From assembly GCA_023388255.1 (NCBI GenBank), contig JAEWGO010000021.1, forward strand, positions 62,001-126,000: 64,000 nucleotides of DNA. Reading direction: 5' to 3'. The notes beneath the pieces are model-generated. The model saw only the letters and a list, made by a program, of their open reading frames with translations. It was not told where the DNA came from and searched no databases. The position numbers were made by a program, and so were the translations under genes. The stretch's first letter is position 1. Every line of letters starts with the position of its first letter. This stretch comes from Pseudomonadota bacterium. Its GTDB lineage: Bacteria; Pseudomonadota; Gammaproteobacteria; Xanthomonadales; Rhodanobacteraceae. Positions 9,394 to 18,240 of the stretch are shown here, one piece after another.

Positions 9394-10305
9394 TCAGGGC
9401 TTTGCCGTCGTGTCGTGCTGCGACAGTGAATAGATCCATGCCGCGATCACGCGCGCGTCGTCCTCGCCGAGGCGGCTGCGCCAAGCTGGCATGACGCCGC
9501 CGCGGCCGTCGCGGATGGTCTTCTCGACCGTCGCGAGGTCGCCGCCGTAGAGCCATGTCGTATCGGTCAGGTTCGGCGCGCCGAGCGCGGGATTGCCCTT
9601 GCCCTCGGGGCCATGGCAGGCCGAGCAGACCGTGAACATGGCCTTGCCCGCGCTCGCCTTGGTTTCGTCGTGCGTTGCCCCGGACAAACTCAGCACGTAG
9701 TTGGCAAGGTTGCTCACGCCGGCCTCGCCGAAGGTCGCGCCGAACGGCGGCATCGTGCCGTGACGACCATCGAGGATGCTGGTCATGATCGCCTTGCCGT
9801 CGCCGCCGTAGAGCCAGTCGTTGTCGGCGAGGTTCGGCGCGCCGAGTGCGGCGTTGCCGTGCGCGTCGCGCCCGTGGCAGGCGGCGCAATTGTCGATGAA
9901 CAGGCGTTCGCCCATGCGCGTGGCCGCGGCATCGCCGGCGAGTTTTTCGACCGGATACAGGCTGAAGTCGCGCATCAGCGGTTCGAGCTTGGCCGCATTG
10001 GCGGCGCTGTCGCGCGCGAGTTCACCGTGCGCGGTCCAGCCGAGCACGCCCTTGAAGCTGCCGAAACCCGGAAACAGCACCAGATAGGTGGCGCCGACCG
10101 CGAACATCGCCGCCGACATCAGAACCCACCACAGCGGCAGCTTGCGCACGCCTTCGCGCAACACGCCGTGAGCCCAGACGTGGCCGCTGGTGCCGTCGTC
10201 CTGCACCGGGATCTTCACGCGCTGGCCCCAGATGAACAGGAAGAACGTGATGCCCATGTTGAGCACCACCAGGAACATGATCCATCCCGACCAGAAACTG
10301 TTCAT
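9394..10305 (-). CDS. ccoP: cbb3 cytochrome c oxidase diheme subunit CcoP
   Basis: 303 residues: two N-terminal transmembrane helices (about 5-25 and 55-80) followed by two cytochrome c domains with heme motifs CAACH near residue 140 and CSACH near residue 230, each followed by a methionine ligand region (MPPFG and MPAW). It passes electrons from soluble cytochrome c to CcoO/CcoN on the periplasmic face. Its start overlaps the ccoQ stop in ATGA. Confidence 0.96.
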   Translation of the reverse strand: MNSFWSGWIMFLVVLNMGITFFLFIWGQRVKIPVQDDGTSGHVWAHGVLREGVRKLPLWWVLMSAAMFAVGATYLVLFPGFGSFKGVLGWTAHGELARDSAANAAKLEPLMRDFSLYPVEKLAGDAAATRMGERLFIDNCAACHGRDAHGNAALGAPNLADNDWLYGGDGKAIMTSILDGRHGTMPPFGATFGEAGVSNLANYVLSLSGATHDETKASAGKAMFTVCSACHGPEGKGNPALGAPNLTDTTWLYGGDLATVEKTIRDGRGGVMPAWRSRLGEDDARVIAAWIYSLSQHDTTAKP

Positions 10306-10457
10306 GGCCGATCCTCCCCGTCATCCATCGGCATGCGCGCGAGCGCGTCGTATTTTTCCTTGTGGCCCGAGTTCCAGACCCAGATCCAGGTGCCGATGAA
10401 GCTGAGCAGCAGCAAGGTCGTGATGACGCCGGCGGCGTGTCCCCACAGCGGACTCAT
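10302..10457 (-). CDS. ccoQ: cbb3 oxidase subunit CcoQ
   Basis: 51 residues with one membrane helix (about residues 8-29) and a charged tail, typical of the small stability subunit CcoQ. It lies between ccoO and ccoP with four-base ATGA overlaps on both sides. The sequence HKEKYDALARMPMDD after the helix matches the usual CcoQ tail style. Confidence 0.88.
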   Translation of the reverse strand: MSPLWGHAAGVITTLLLLSFIGTWIWVWNSGHKEKYDALARMPMDDGEDRP

Positions 10458-11116
10458 GGCGCGCCTCCGGCGCTGGCCGGCGCGGCGCCCGGTGTCGGTT
10501 CGTTGGCGATGCCGAGGCCTTGCAGGTAGGCGACCAGCGCGTCCATGCCGGTCTTGCCTTCGAGCGCCTTCGGTGCCGCGGCGATCTCGGCGTCGCTGTA
10601 CGGATCGCCGAGTCGGCGCAGGGTGCGCATGCGCGCCATGATGTCGTCGGCGTCGACCTTCTCGGTCGCCAGCCACGGATAGCCCGGCATGTTCGAGTCC
10701 GGCGCGACCTTGCGTGGATCCATCAGGTGCAGGCGCTGCCATTCATCCGAATACTTGCCGCCGACGCGCGCGAGGTCCGGCCCGGTGCGCTTGGAACCCC
10801 ACTGGTGCGGGCGGTCGTAGACCGATTCCTCGGCGGTGGAATAGTGGCCGTAGCGTTCCGTCTCGGCACGCAGCGCGCGGATCATCTGCGAGTGGCACAG
10901 GTAACAACCCTCGCGCACGTAGATGTCCTTGCCGGCCAGACGCAGCGGGTCGTACGGCTTCACTCCCGGTGGCGCTTCCACCATGTGCGCTTTCATGAAC
11001 AGCGGCGTGATTTCGGCGAGACCGCCGAGCGAGACCATGATCGCGATGCCGATGCCGAGCAAGCCGGCATGCTTCTCGATCGCTTCGAAATACTTGTAAC
11101 CACCAGCCATGGTCAT
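10454..11116 (-). CDS. ccoO: cbb3 cytochrome c oxidase monoheme subunit CcoO
   Basis: 220 residues: N-terminal membrane anchor (about 17-38), then a cytochrome c domain with heme motif CYLCHSQM near residue 71 and the conserved QWGSKRTGPDLARVGG and MPGYPWL segments, which include the Met ligand. Length is normal. It sits four bases after ccoN and overlaps ccoQ. Partner of CcoN and CcoP in the high-affinity oxidase. Confidence 0.96.
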   Translation of the reverse strand: MTMAGGYKYFEAIEKHAGLLGIGIAIMVSLGGLAEITPLFMKAHMVEAPPGVKPYDPLRLAGKDIYVREGCYLCHSQMIRALRAETERYGHYSTAEESVYDRPHQWGSKRTGPDLARVGGKYSDEWQRLHLMDPRKVAPDSNMPGYPWLATEKVDADDIMARMRTLRRLGDPYSDAEIAAAPKALEGKTGMDALVAYLQGLGIANEPTPGAAPASAGGAP

Positions 11117-11120
11117 CTCC

Positions 11121-12599
11121 TCAACCCAGTGCCGGCAGCGGAGCCGGAACCTGATGCGCTTCCGGTTCCGGAATCGGCACCGGGATCGGCGTGATCAGTC
11201 GTGCGCGCGCATCCGCTGCGGTGTGCCACAGGTTCCACGCCATCACGACCATGCCGCCGAGCACCAGCAGGCCGCCGAGGAAGCGCATCGCATAGAACGG
11301 CTTGATCGCGATCAGGCTGTCGATGAATGCATAGGTCAGCGAGCCGTCGGGACTCGTCGCGCGCCACATCAGGCCCTCGGTGACGCCGGCCGCCCACATC
11401 GCGACGACGTAAAGCAGCAGGCCCATCGTGTGCATCCAGAAATGCACGTTCATGCCGCGATGCGAGTACATCGCCGGCTGGCCGAGCGCGCGCGGCGCCA
11501 TCGCGTAGAGCGAGCCGATCGTGATCATCGCCACCCAGCCGATCGAGCCGGAATGCACGTGCGCGATCGTCCAGTCGGTGTAGTGCGAGAGCGAGTTCAC
11601 GGTCTTGATCGCCATCATCGAGCCCTCGAAGGTCGAGGCGGCGTAGAACACCAGGGACAGCACCATGAACTTTGCCGCCGGGTCGGTCTTCAGCTTCGAC
11701 CACGAGCCGTTGAACGTGAGCAGGCCGTTTGCGGCCGAACCCCAGCTTGGCATCAGCAGCACCAGCGAGAACGCCATGCCGACCGATTGCACCCAGTCCG
11801 GCAGCGCGGTGTACATCAGGTGGTGCGAGCCGGCCCACATGTAGACCGAGATCAACGCCCAGAAGTTGACGATCGAGAAGCGGTAACTCCACAGCGGCTG
11901 CTGCGCCTGGCGCGGCACGAAGTAGTACATCATGCCGAGGAAGCCGGCGGTCAGGAAAAACGCGACCGCGTTGTGGCCGTACCACCATTGCACCATCGCA
12001 TCGACCACTCCCGAATAGATCGGGTACGACTTCCACATCGACACCGGCAGCGCGAGGTTGTTGACGATGTGCAGCAATCCGACCGCAATGATGAAGGCGC
12101 CGTAGTACCAGTTCGCCACATAGATATGGCGGATGCGTCGGCGCGCGAGCGTGGCGAAGAACACCACGCCGAACGACACCCACACGACCGCGACGAGCAG
12201 GTCGATGAACCACTCCGGTTCCGCGTATTCCTTGCTCTGCGTGATGCCGAGGGGCATCGTCACCATCGCCAGCACCACGATCAGCTGCCAGCCCCAGAAG
12301 GTGAAGTTGGCCAGCCGTGGCAGCGCCAGTCGCGTGTGCCCGGTGCGCTGCACGACGTAGTAGCAGGTGCCCATCAGCGCCGAGCCGCCGAACGCGAAGA
12401 TCACGCCGAAGGTGTGATCCGGGCGCAGCCGGCTGAAGGTCAGCCAGGGAATGTCGAAGTTCAGCGCCGGCCACGCCAGCTGCGCGGCGATGTACACGCC
12501 GACACCCATGCCGACGATGCCCCAAACCGCTGCGGCGAGCAGGAACAGGCGGACAACCTGATCGTTGTAGGTTTCGGTGTTCGGCATGCGACCTCCCAT
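11121..12599 (-). CDS. ccoN: cbb3 cytochrome c oxidase catalytic subunit CcoN
   Basis: Up to 492 residues, about 12 membrane helices. Heme b, heme b3 and CuB ligands lie in familiar segments: WYGHNAVAFFLTAGF, MWAGSHHLMYTALPDW (His pair) and IAHVHSGSIGWVAMI. It reduces O2 at low oxygen and pumps protons. Two starts are possible: ATG 12599, or ATG 12587, which follows a GGAGGT at 12591-12596. The second also fits a transcription start near 12606 if the FNR box acts at -41.5, so 12587 may be the real start. First gene of the operon. Confidence 0.96.
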   Translation of the reverse strand: MGGRMPNTETYNDQVVRLFLLAAAVWGIVGMGVGVYIAAQLAWPALNFDIPWLTFSRLRPDHTFGVIFAFGGSALMGTCYYVVQRTGHTRLALPRLANFTFWGWQLIVVLAMVTMPLGITQSKEYAEPEWFIDLLVAVVWVSFGVVFFATLARRRIRHIYVANWYYGAFIIAVGLLHIVNNLALPVSMWKSYPIYSGVVDAMVQWWYGHNAVAFFLTAGFLGMMYYFVPRQAQQPLWSYRFSIVNFWALISVYMWAGSHHLMYTALPDWVQSVGMAFSLVLLMPSWGSAANGLLTFNGSWSKLKTDPAAKFMVLSLVFYAASTFEGSMMAIKTVNSLSHYTDWTIAHVHSGSIGWVAMITIGSLYAMAPRALGQPAMYSHRGMNVHFWMHTMGLLLYVVAMWAAGVTEGLMWRATSPDGSLTYAFIDSLIAIKPFYAMRFLGGLLVLGGMVVMAWNLWHTAADARARLITPIPVPIPEPEAHQVPAPLPALG

Positions 12600-12640
12600 G
12601 AATGCAGATGCAAGTGTCTGAAATAGGTTGGCCCCGTGTC

Positions 12641-12654
12641 TTGATCCGTATCAA
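12641..12654 (-). promoter_or_regulatory. FNR/Anr-type binding box upstream of ccoN
   Basis: TTGATCCGTATCAA is a perfect TTGAT-N4-ATCAA palindrome, the consensus anaerobox bound by FNR/Anr-family oxygen sensors. Its centre lies 48 bases upstream of ATG 12599 (60 upstream of ATG 12587). A class II position at -41.5 would put the transcript start near 12606. Induction of the cco operon at low oxygen is the expected outcome, as in many proteobacteria. Confidence 0.9.
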
Positions 12655-12790
12655 GGCAAAAGGTCGCAGATGCCGCATTTTAGCTGCGGCGCGGAGTCGC
12701 AGCGCGGCGCCACGCAGGTTTGAGGGCTGGGTATCGGCGCGCCGCGCGGCGGGATAGGATGGGTGTTTCACAGGATGGGGAGCGGGCGCC

Positions 12791-13162
12791 ATGGGCAAGC
12801 AGGCCACGGGCATGCGCGACAGCGATCTCGACGCGCTCTGCGCCGGCTGGCCCGGCGCGACGCGCTCGATCAAGTGGGAAGTCGATCTCGTCTACAGCGT
12901 CGCCAACAAGATGTTCGTCGTGATGTGCGCGCTCGGGCCGGATCGCGGGCGGCTTTCGTTCAAGGTCGACACCGAACGCTTCCTCGAACTCACCGAACAA
13001 CCCGGCATGGCGCCTGCGCACTACATGGCACGCGCGTTCTGGATCAGCGTGACCGAGCCGGAACGCTTTTCGCAGGACGAACTGGCTGCGTTCGTGCGGC
13101 GTTCCTATGAGCTAGTGCGCGCGAACCTGCCGAAGAAAACCCAGGCCGCGCTCGGCGACTGA
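12791..13162 (+). CDS. MmcQ/YjbR-family protein
   Basis: 123 residues, single CyaY-like/YjbR domain: WPGATRSIKWEVDLVYSV, then KMFVVM, LSFKVD and the late AFWISVTEPERFSQDEL segment. Family members are described as double-wing DNA-binding-like proteins of unknown role. A GGGGAG stretch precedes the ATG. Transcribed away from the cco operon, probably together with the CDF gene 43 bases downstream. Confidence 0.85.
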   Translation: MGKQATGMRDSDLDALCAGWPGATRSIKWEVDLVYSVANKMFVVMCALGPDRGRLSFKVDTERFLELTEQPGMAPAHYMARAFWISVTEPERFSQDELAAFVRRSYELVRANLPKKTQAALGD

Positions 13163-13205
13163 ACGCGTCGGGCCGCCTGCCTTCCACTCTCGATGAACTT
13201 GCCTC

Positions 13206-14114
13206 ATGTCCGGTAAAGCCGATTCCCTCAAGACGATCTTCTTCGCGCTCGGCGCGAACTTCGCGATCTTCCTCGCCAAGGCGTTCGCCGCGTTCGTCAC
13301 CGGCTCCGGCGCGATGACGGCCGAGGCCGTGCATTCGCTGGCTGACTGCGGCAACCAGGGTCTGCTGCTGCTCGGGCTGAAGGACGCCAAGGCTCCAGCG
13401 ACGCCGGACCATCCGCTCGGTCGCGGCAAGGCGATCTATTTCTGGTCGTTCCTCGTTGCGCTGTTGCTGTTCTCGGTTGGCGGTGCGTTCTCGATCTACG
13501 AAGGCATTCACAAGCTGTCGTCACCGGAACCGCTGAAGTGGCCGTGGCTGGCGATCGGCGTGCTTGCGTTCGGCATCGCCGCCGAAAGCGTCTCGATGTG
13601 GGGCTGTCTGCGCGAGGTGAACAAGGCGCGCGGCGAGCGCAGTCTGTGGCGCTGGTTCCGCGAAAGCCGCCAGAGCGAACTGATCGTGATCTTCGGCGAA
13701 GACCTCGCCGCGCTGCTCGGCCTCGCGCTCGCGCTCGCCGCGGTGCTGCTGACGCTGGTCACCGGCAATCCGTTGTTCGACGCGATCGGCACCCTGGCGA
13801 TCGGCCTCCTGCTGGTGGTCGTCGCGGTGTTCATCGCGATCGAGGTCAAGGCGCTGCTGATCGGCCAGAGCGTCGACGACGAGACCAAGGCCGCGATCCT
13901 GCGCTTCCTCGATGCGCGCCCGGAAATTGCGCGCGTGTTCAACCTGATCACCCTGCAGCTCGGCAACGACGTGATGGTCGCGATCAAGGCGGAGATGAGT
14001 CGCGACCTCTCGACCAAGGGCATCGTCGATGCGATCAACACGGTCGAAAAGGACCTGAAGGCGACATTCCCGGAAATCCGCTGGTCGTTCTTCGAGCCGG
14101 ATGTGGCCGATTGA
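13206..14114 (+). CDS. Cation diffusion facilitator (CDF) transporter
   Basis: 302 residues: an N-terminal domain with about six membrane helices and a cytosolic C-terminal domain (from about residue 210). Motifs: AEAVHSLADCGNQ in helix 2 (HSLAD metal-site segment), DHPLGRGKAIYFWSF after it, and FGEDLAALLGL in helix 5, where the usual HxxxD metal pair is ED. CDF proteins export divalent metals such as Zn, Co, Mn or Fe in exchange for protons; the altered site makes the metal uncertain. Confidence 0.9.
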   Translation: MSGKADSLKTIFFALGANFAIFLAKAFAAFVTGSGAMTAEAVHSLADCGNQGLLLLGLKDAKAPATPDHPLGRGKAIYFWSFLVALLLFSVGGAFSIYEGIHKLSSPEPLKWPWLAIGVLAFGIAAESVSMWGCLREVNKARGERSLWRWFRESRQSELIVIFGEDLAALLGLALALAAVLLTLVTGNPLFDAIGTLAIGLLLVVVAVFIAIEVKALLIGQSVDDETKAAILRFLDARPEIARVFNLITLQLGNDVMVAIKAEMSRDLSTKGIVDAINTVEKDLKATFPEIRWSFFEPDVAD

Positions 14115-14252
14115 GCGCGCCTGCCATGACTGCGCAACCACCTCCAAACCGTTCGGCCTGATCTTTCGGCACGCTGGAGCAGGGCAATCGAAGGGCGATA
14201 TTGCGTGGCCGCGCGCTGTTGCGTTCCTTCAACGCTCGCGCTTCACGCGGCC

Positions 14253-14996
14253 TCAGTCGCCGTTGAAATACAGCCCTTCTACGATCGTCTTTCCATCCGG
14301 CGTCGTCGGGATGTGCGCCCAGCCGACGAGCCCTTCGCGAGTCTTCACGAGGTAGTCGGGATTCCAACCGAGGTCGTTGTCCTCGCTGGCTGCGTTCAGC
14401 AGGATCGTGACCGGGGTGTTCGCCGCGAGCGTGGCGACCACGCCGTCCGCGCCACCGCCGATCGCGGAGGTCAGTACCAGTTGCGCGGTCGTGCGGCCTT
14501 CGATGCCGACGTAGCGGAACGGTTGCGCGACTTCCCTGAAACGCTTGCCGTCGTAACGGAACAGGCGGCGATGGTCATACATCGAATCGCTCTGGCCGAA
14601 CACGCGGATGTCCGCGTCGGGCGCGAACACGAAGCCGGTGCCGGAAGATTCGAACACCGTGCTGAGCGGGTCGTCGGGCTGCGTGAGCAGGCGGCAGGTG
14701 GGGTCTGCACTCGGGCCGGAATCGCAGGTGAGCGCGAGCGGTGGCAGGCCATGCCCGAGATCGAGCAGCAACGGCTGCGACGCGTACACGCCGGCTTCCT
14801 CGTAGGACTTCAGGTATTCCGGCTGCGTCGCCATCGGCTTGGCGCGATCCGCCGCGTACCAGACGCGCACCCCCTCGCGCTTGAGTTCGAGCCGGGTCAG
14901 GCCCGGGAACGAGAGGCCCGGATCGGCCCTCTTGCCGCCGGCCGCGATGCTCGTCGAGCATGCCAGCGCCAGCGCGATCAACACTGCAGTTCGCAA
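14253..14996 (-). CDS. Hypothetical secreted protein, possible SH3-like C-terminus
   Basis: 247 residues from TTG 14996, which begins a good signal sequence (hydrophobic run to TSIAAG). An ATG at 15053 is in frame but would place 19 polar residues before the signal and overlap the antiporter gene, so TTG is preferred. The C-terminal 50 residues (LGWNPDYLVKTREGLVGWAHI) resemble bacterial SH3-like repeats, which bind cell wall or peptides. No catalytic motif was recognised. It lies 34 bases downstream of the antiporter stop, so it may be co-transcribed. Confidence 0.6.
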   Translation of the reverse strand: MRTAVLIALALACSTSIAAGGKRADPGLSFPGLTRLELKREGVRVWYAADRAKPMATQPEYLKSYEEAGVYASQPLLLDLGHGLPPLALTCDSGPSADPTCRLLTQPDDPLSTVFESSGTGFVFAPDADIRVFGQSDSMYDHRRLFRYDGKRFREVAQPFRYVGIEGRTTAQLVLTSAIGGGADGVVATLAANTPVTILLNAASEDNDLGWNPDYLVKTREGLVGWAHIPTTPDGKTIVEGLYFNGD

Positions 14997-15030
14997 GGAT
15001 GACTCCCCGGGGAAGCGAAAGCGATGTCCG

Positions 15031-16215
15031 TCAGTTCGCGGCGGAATCGCCATTGCGTTTCAAGAGCGCGGCCAGCACCGGCGGCGTCACGATGGACGTC
15101 AGCAGCGACATCGCGACGATGACCGCATAGGTCTGGTTCGAGAACACTCCGGCAGCAAGCCCGAGGCTCGCGATGACCACGCCGACTTCGCCGCGCGGCA
15201 CCATGCCGACGCCCACGATCAACGCGCCGCGCCGGCCAAGCGATAGCGCGCCGAGGAAGCCGCCGATCAGCTTGGAGACGATCGCGATCACGGTCACCAC
15301 CAGCAGCATCCACAATGCCGCGCCGCTGGCGAACACGGACAGATCGATCTTGGCACCGGTGATCACGAAGAAGAACGGCGTCAGCAGCGCGAGCAGCGGT
15401 TGCATCTGGTGTTCGAGTTCCTCGCGCTGGTGCATCTCCGAAGCGATCATGCCGGCGAGGAACGCACCGATGATCGCGGCGAGCCCGAATTCGGTGGACA
15501 GCCAGGCGAGGCCGAGGCAGATCGCCAGCGCTATCGTCAGCGGCGACAGCGGATTGATCGGCCGATCCAGCCAGTGTGCGCGCTTGCGCATCACGCGCGT
15601 ACCCACCCAGCCGATGATCGCGACGAAACCGATCGCCTGCGCCAGCACCAGCAGCAGCCCGACGACGTTCACGCCGCCGTCCGATTGCAGCGAAGTGACC
15701 ACGCCGAGCAGCAGCATCGCGAGAATGTCGTCGATGACCGCCGCGCCGAGGATCACGCGGCTCTCGATGCGCGTGAGGACGCCCAGCTCCTGCAGCACGC
15801 GCGCGGTGATGCCGGCCGACGTCGCGACGAATGCGGCCGCGACGAAGAGCGATTTGGTCCATTCGAAACCGCTGCCGTGCGCCCACAACGCGCCGAACAC
15901 GAACGGAACGATCACACCAAGTACGCCGACAAGGAACGCACTTTTGCCGACCTTCTTGAGATCATCGAGCCGCGTTTCAAGGCCGACCGAGAACAGCAGC
16001 AGCACCACGCCGATTTCTGCCAGAACGTCGAGCGGCATACCCGCGGCGACCTGGTCGGGCGCGATCCAGCCAAGCGCCGATGGTCCGACCACGCAGCCGG
16101 CCACGATCTCGCCGACCACGCCGGGCAATTTGAACCGTTGCGCGATCTCTGCGCCGATCTGGGCGGCGACGAAGATCGCGAACAAGGTCAACAGGATTTG
16201 TGCGCCATCGTGCAT
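15031..16215 (-). CDS. CPA2-family cation:proton antiporter (KefB/NapA-like)
   Basis: 394 residues, about 12 membrane helices, no C-terminal TrkA-N domain. Family features: QIGAEIAQRFKLPGVVGEI at the start, VGLETRLDDLKK, and the AVIDDILAML segment whose adjacent Asp residues bind the cation. It exchanges Na+ or K+ for H+ across the inner membrane. ATG 16215 (MHDGAQ) is chosen over a frame start at 16257 because upstream residues are polar and arginine-rich. Confidence 0.92.
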   Translation of the reverse strand: MHDGAQILLTLFAIFVAAQIGAEIAQRFKLPGVVGEIVAGCVVGPSALGWIAPDQVAAGMPLDVLAEIGVVLLLFSVGLETRLDDLKKVGKSAFLVGVLGVIVPFVFGALWAHGSGFEWTKSLFVAAAFVATSAGITARVLQELGVLTRIESRVILGAAVIDDILAMLLLGVVTSLQSDGGVNVVGLLLVLAQAIGFVAIIGWVGTRVMRKRAHWLDRPINPLSPLTIALAICLGLAWLSTEFGLAAIIGAFLAGMIASEMHQREELEHQMQPLLALLTPFFFVITGAKIDLSVFASGAALWMLLVVTVIAIVSKLIGGFLGALSLGRRGALIVGVGMVPRGEVGVVIASLGLAAGVFSNQTYAVIVAMSLLTSIVTPPVLAALLKRNGDSAAN

Positions 16216-16405
16216 GCGAGTCCCTTGTCGAGTCCGATGATTCGCCCTCGATACCACGGGGCGGACGGGTAGTCTGTCGCGTATCGATCAATCGCCAGCA
16301 GGGCACGCGGTCATTCGTCCGATTTGCGTTTTCAACTTCCGCCCCCGATGCTACACGAAGCCCTTCGCGACACCCACGTCGCCGGCCCAGCAGGGGAGTT
16401 CGACG

Positions 16406-17881
16406 ATGTCCGAAGGCGCGCGCGCGCAGCGCGAACCGATGTCCAAGGTCGATACGGCCTGGCTGCGCATGGAGCGCCCGACGAACCGCATGATGATCAC
16501 CGGCGTGCTGATGTTCGCCGGCCGCATCGATCCGGCACGGATCAGGGCGTTGCTCGCCGAACGCTTCCTCGCATTTCGCCGCTTTCGTCAGCGCGCGACG
16601 ATAGGCGCGAACGGCGCATGGTGGGAGTTCGATCCCGACTTCGATCTGGGCTGGCACGTTCGTGTCGCCGCATTGCCGGGTGCCGCCGGCAAGCTCGAAC
16701 TCGAAGCCTTCGTGAGCGACCTCGCATCCTCCGCGCTCGATCCCGCGCGACCGTTGTGGCAATTCCATGTCATCGAGGACTACGCGACGCCCGAAGGAAG
16801 CGGCAGCGTACTCGTCGCGCGCATCCATCACTGCTACGCCGACGGCCTCGCGCTGGTGCAGGTACTGCTGTCGCTGACCGACACCGCGCCGCAACCCGAG
16901 GCGCATGCGGAACTCGCCAAGACCTGGCTCAAACGCGACCGCGGTTCGGTGCTCGAACGCCTGCTTGAGCCGATGCAAGGCGGCCTCCACAAGATGTTCG
17001 CGGCCGGCGAGAAGACCTGGGCCAAGCTTGCGCAGATGATCGCCGATCCCGCCGTCGCCGCCGATGTCGCGCACGAGGGCAGCGAGATCACGCGCGAACT
17101 CGGCATCGCGCTGACCCTGTCCGACGACCCGAAAACCGCATTGAAGGGCAGGCTTGGCGTCGCCAAGCGTGTTGCCTGGGCCGAGCCGCTGCCGCTCGAC
17201 GAAGTGAAGACGCTTGGCAAGGCGCTCGGCTGCACCGTCAACGACGTGCTGCTCGCCTGCGCATCGGGCGCGATCCGCGGCTACCTGCGCGACATCGGCG
17301 AGGACGTCGACGGCCTCACGATCCGCGCGACCGTGCCGGTCAACCTGCGCCCGCTCGAACACGCGAAAAAACTCGGCAACCACTTCGGCCTCGTCTTCCT
17401 CGACCTGCCCATCGGCGAACCGAACCCGCTGCGCCGCCTCGAACGCGTCGCCGCCTGCATGCGCGACCTCAAGGGTCGCCGCCAAGCCGTCGTCGCATTC
17501 GGCCTGCTCGCCGCGCTCGGCATGGCCCCGGCCGCACTGCAACAACCCGCGCTCGAACTGTTCAGCCGCAAGGCCACCGCCGTCGCGACCAACGTACCCG
17601 GCCCGCAGCAGCCCCTGTTCATGGCCGGCGCCGAAGTGCGCGAGCTGATGTTCTGGGTACCGCAGACCGGCTCGATCGGCCTTGGCCTCTCGATCATCAG
17701 CTACAACGGCCGCGTCCACTTCGGCGTCGTCGGCGACCACAAGCGCGTTCGCGACCCCGACGCGATCGTGCAGCGCTTCGGCGGCGAGTTCGAGAAGCTG
17801 CTGTTGATCGCGCTGATGGAAGATTGGAGCGAGGAGATCGGGGCAGGGGATGCGGCGGCGACGCTCGGGCGGTATGGTTGA
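16406..17881 (+). CDS. Wax ester synthase/diacylglycerol acyltransferase (WS/DGAT)
   Basis: 491 residues. The catalytic HHxxxDG motif is present as HHCYADG near residue 142, and the second family motif as TVNDVLLA near 278; the C-terminal domain ends in VPQTGSIGLGLSIISYNG. These enzymes join acyl-CoA to long-chain alcohols or diacylglycerol to make storage lipid at the membrane. An AGGGGAG lies about nine bases before ATG 16406, supporting it over ATG 16439. Last chromosomal gene before the cassette island. Confidence 0.92.
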   Translation: MSEGARAQREPMSKVDTAWLRMERPTNRMMITGVLMFAGRIDPARIRALLAERFLAFRRFRQRATIGANGAWWEFDPDFDLGWHVRVAALPGAAGKLELEAFVSDLASSALDPARPLWQFHVIEDYATPEGSGSVLVARIHHCYADGLALVQVLLSLTDTAPQPEAHAELAKTWLKRDRGSVLERLLEPMQGGLHKMFAAGEKTWAKLAQMIADPAVAADVAHEGSEITRELGIALTLSDDPKTALKGRLGVAKRVAWAEPLPLDEVKTLGKALGCTVNDVLLACASGAIRGYLRDIGEDVDGLTIRATVPVNLRPLEHAKKLGNHFGLVFLDLPIGEPNPLRRLERVAACMRDLKGRRQAVVAFGLLAALGMAPAALQQPALELFSRKATAVATNVPGPQQPLFMAGAEVRELMFWVPQTGSIGLGLSIISYNGRVHFGVVGDHKRVRDPDAIVQRFGGEFEKLLLIALMEDWSEEIGAGDAAATLGRYG

Positions 17882-17912
17882 GCGCCGCAATCGCCGGTCC
17901 CGAAAGACCGCG

Positions 17913-18018
17913 GGATTAGGCTGCGGAATTAGACGGTGAGGTTGATGCAAGGTATTGATTGGGTGGTGAAGTTTTCGGTGGTCGATGTCCAGATGGCCGG
18001 ATTAGGCTGCGGGATTAG
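17913..18018 (+). repeat. 20-base direct repeat pair
   Basis: GGATTAGGCTGCGGAATTAG at 17913-17932 recurs at 17999-18018 with one change (A to G at repeat position 15). The copies lie 86 bases apart just before the first cassette boundary. They contain ATTAGGC, similar to attC core sequences, and may be remnants of integration events. Confidence 0.6.
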
Positions 18019-18111
18019 GCTTCACTTCGGAATCGAATAGGCGTTAGGCGCCAACCGTAAGGTCGCTATAAATAGGAGGTGTCAAGGAATCTTTGGCTAG
18101 TGGGGAGCAGT

Positions 18112-18135
18112 GCAGGTTCGACTCCTGCTGGGACT
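18112..18135 (+). other. tRNA T-arm-like fragment
   Basis: GCAGG-TTCGACT-CCTGC forms a perfect 5-bp T-stem with a canonical T-loop, followed by TGGGACT as a possible acceptor strand and then TTTT. No matching 5' acceptor strand (AGTCCCA-like), D-arm or proper anticodon arm was found upstream; the best candidate arm (18081-18097) lacks U33. It is therefore read as a tRNA remnant or chance mimic, not a functional tRNA. Confidence 0.4.
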
Positions 18136-18240
18136 GTTTTACTCTCAGCCCTCTTTGCATTGGTGACAGTGAAATACGGTGTAAGCCGTTTACTAGCAAT
18201 GCCCAGCGCGGGGGATCCGTCCGCGAAAGAGGATAACTGT

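Larger units (their letters stand above)
17882..18240. other. Non-coding left border of the integron cassette array
   Basis: No convincing gene. The stretch holds two copies of a 20-base direct repeat (17913-17932 and 17999-18018, one mismatch), an attC-like core GTTAGGC at 18043-18049 that would mark the left edge of the first cassette, and a tRNA T-arm-like sequence at 18112-18128. No intI gene or attI site was recognised. The open frame from 18079 begins at a GTG that overlaps its own Shine-Dalgarno-like AGGAGGT and is not accepted at full length. Confidence 0.55.

Noticed and set aside
18060..18140. A functional tRNA gene
   Set aside because: Only the T-arm folds. No matching acceptor 5' strand, D-arm or anticodon loop with U33 could be found.
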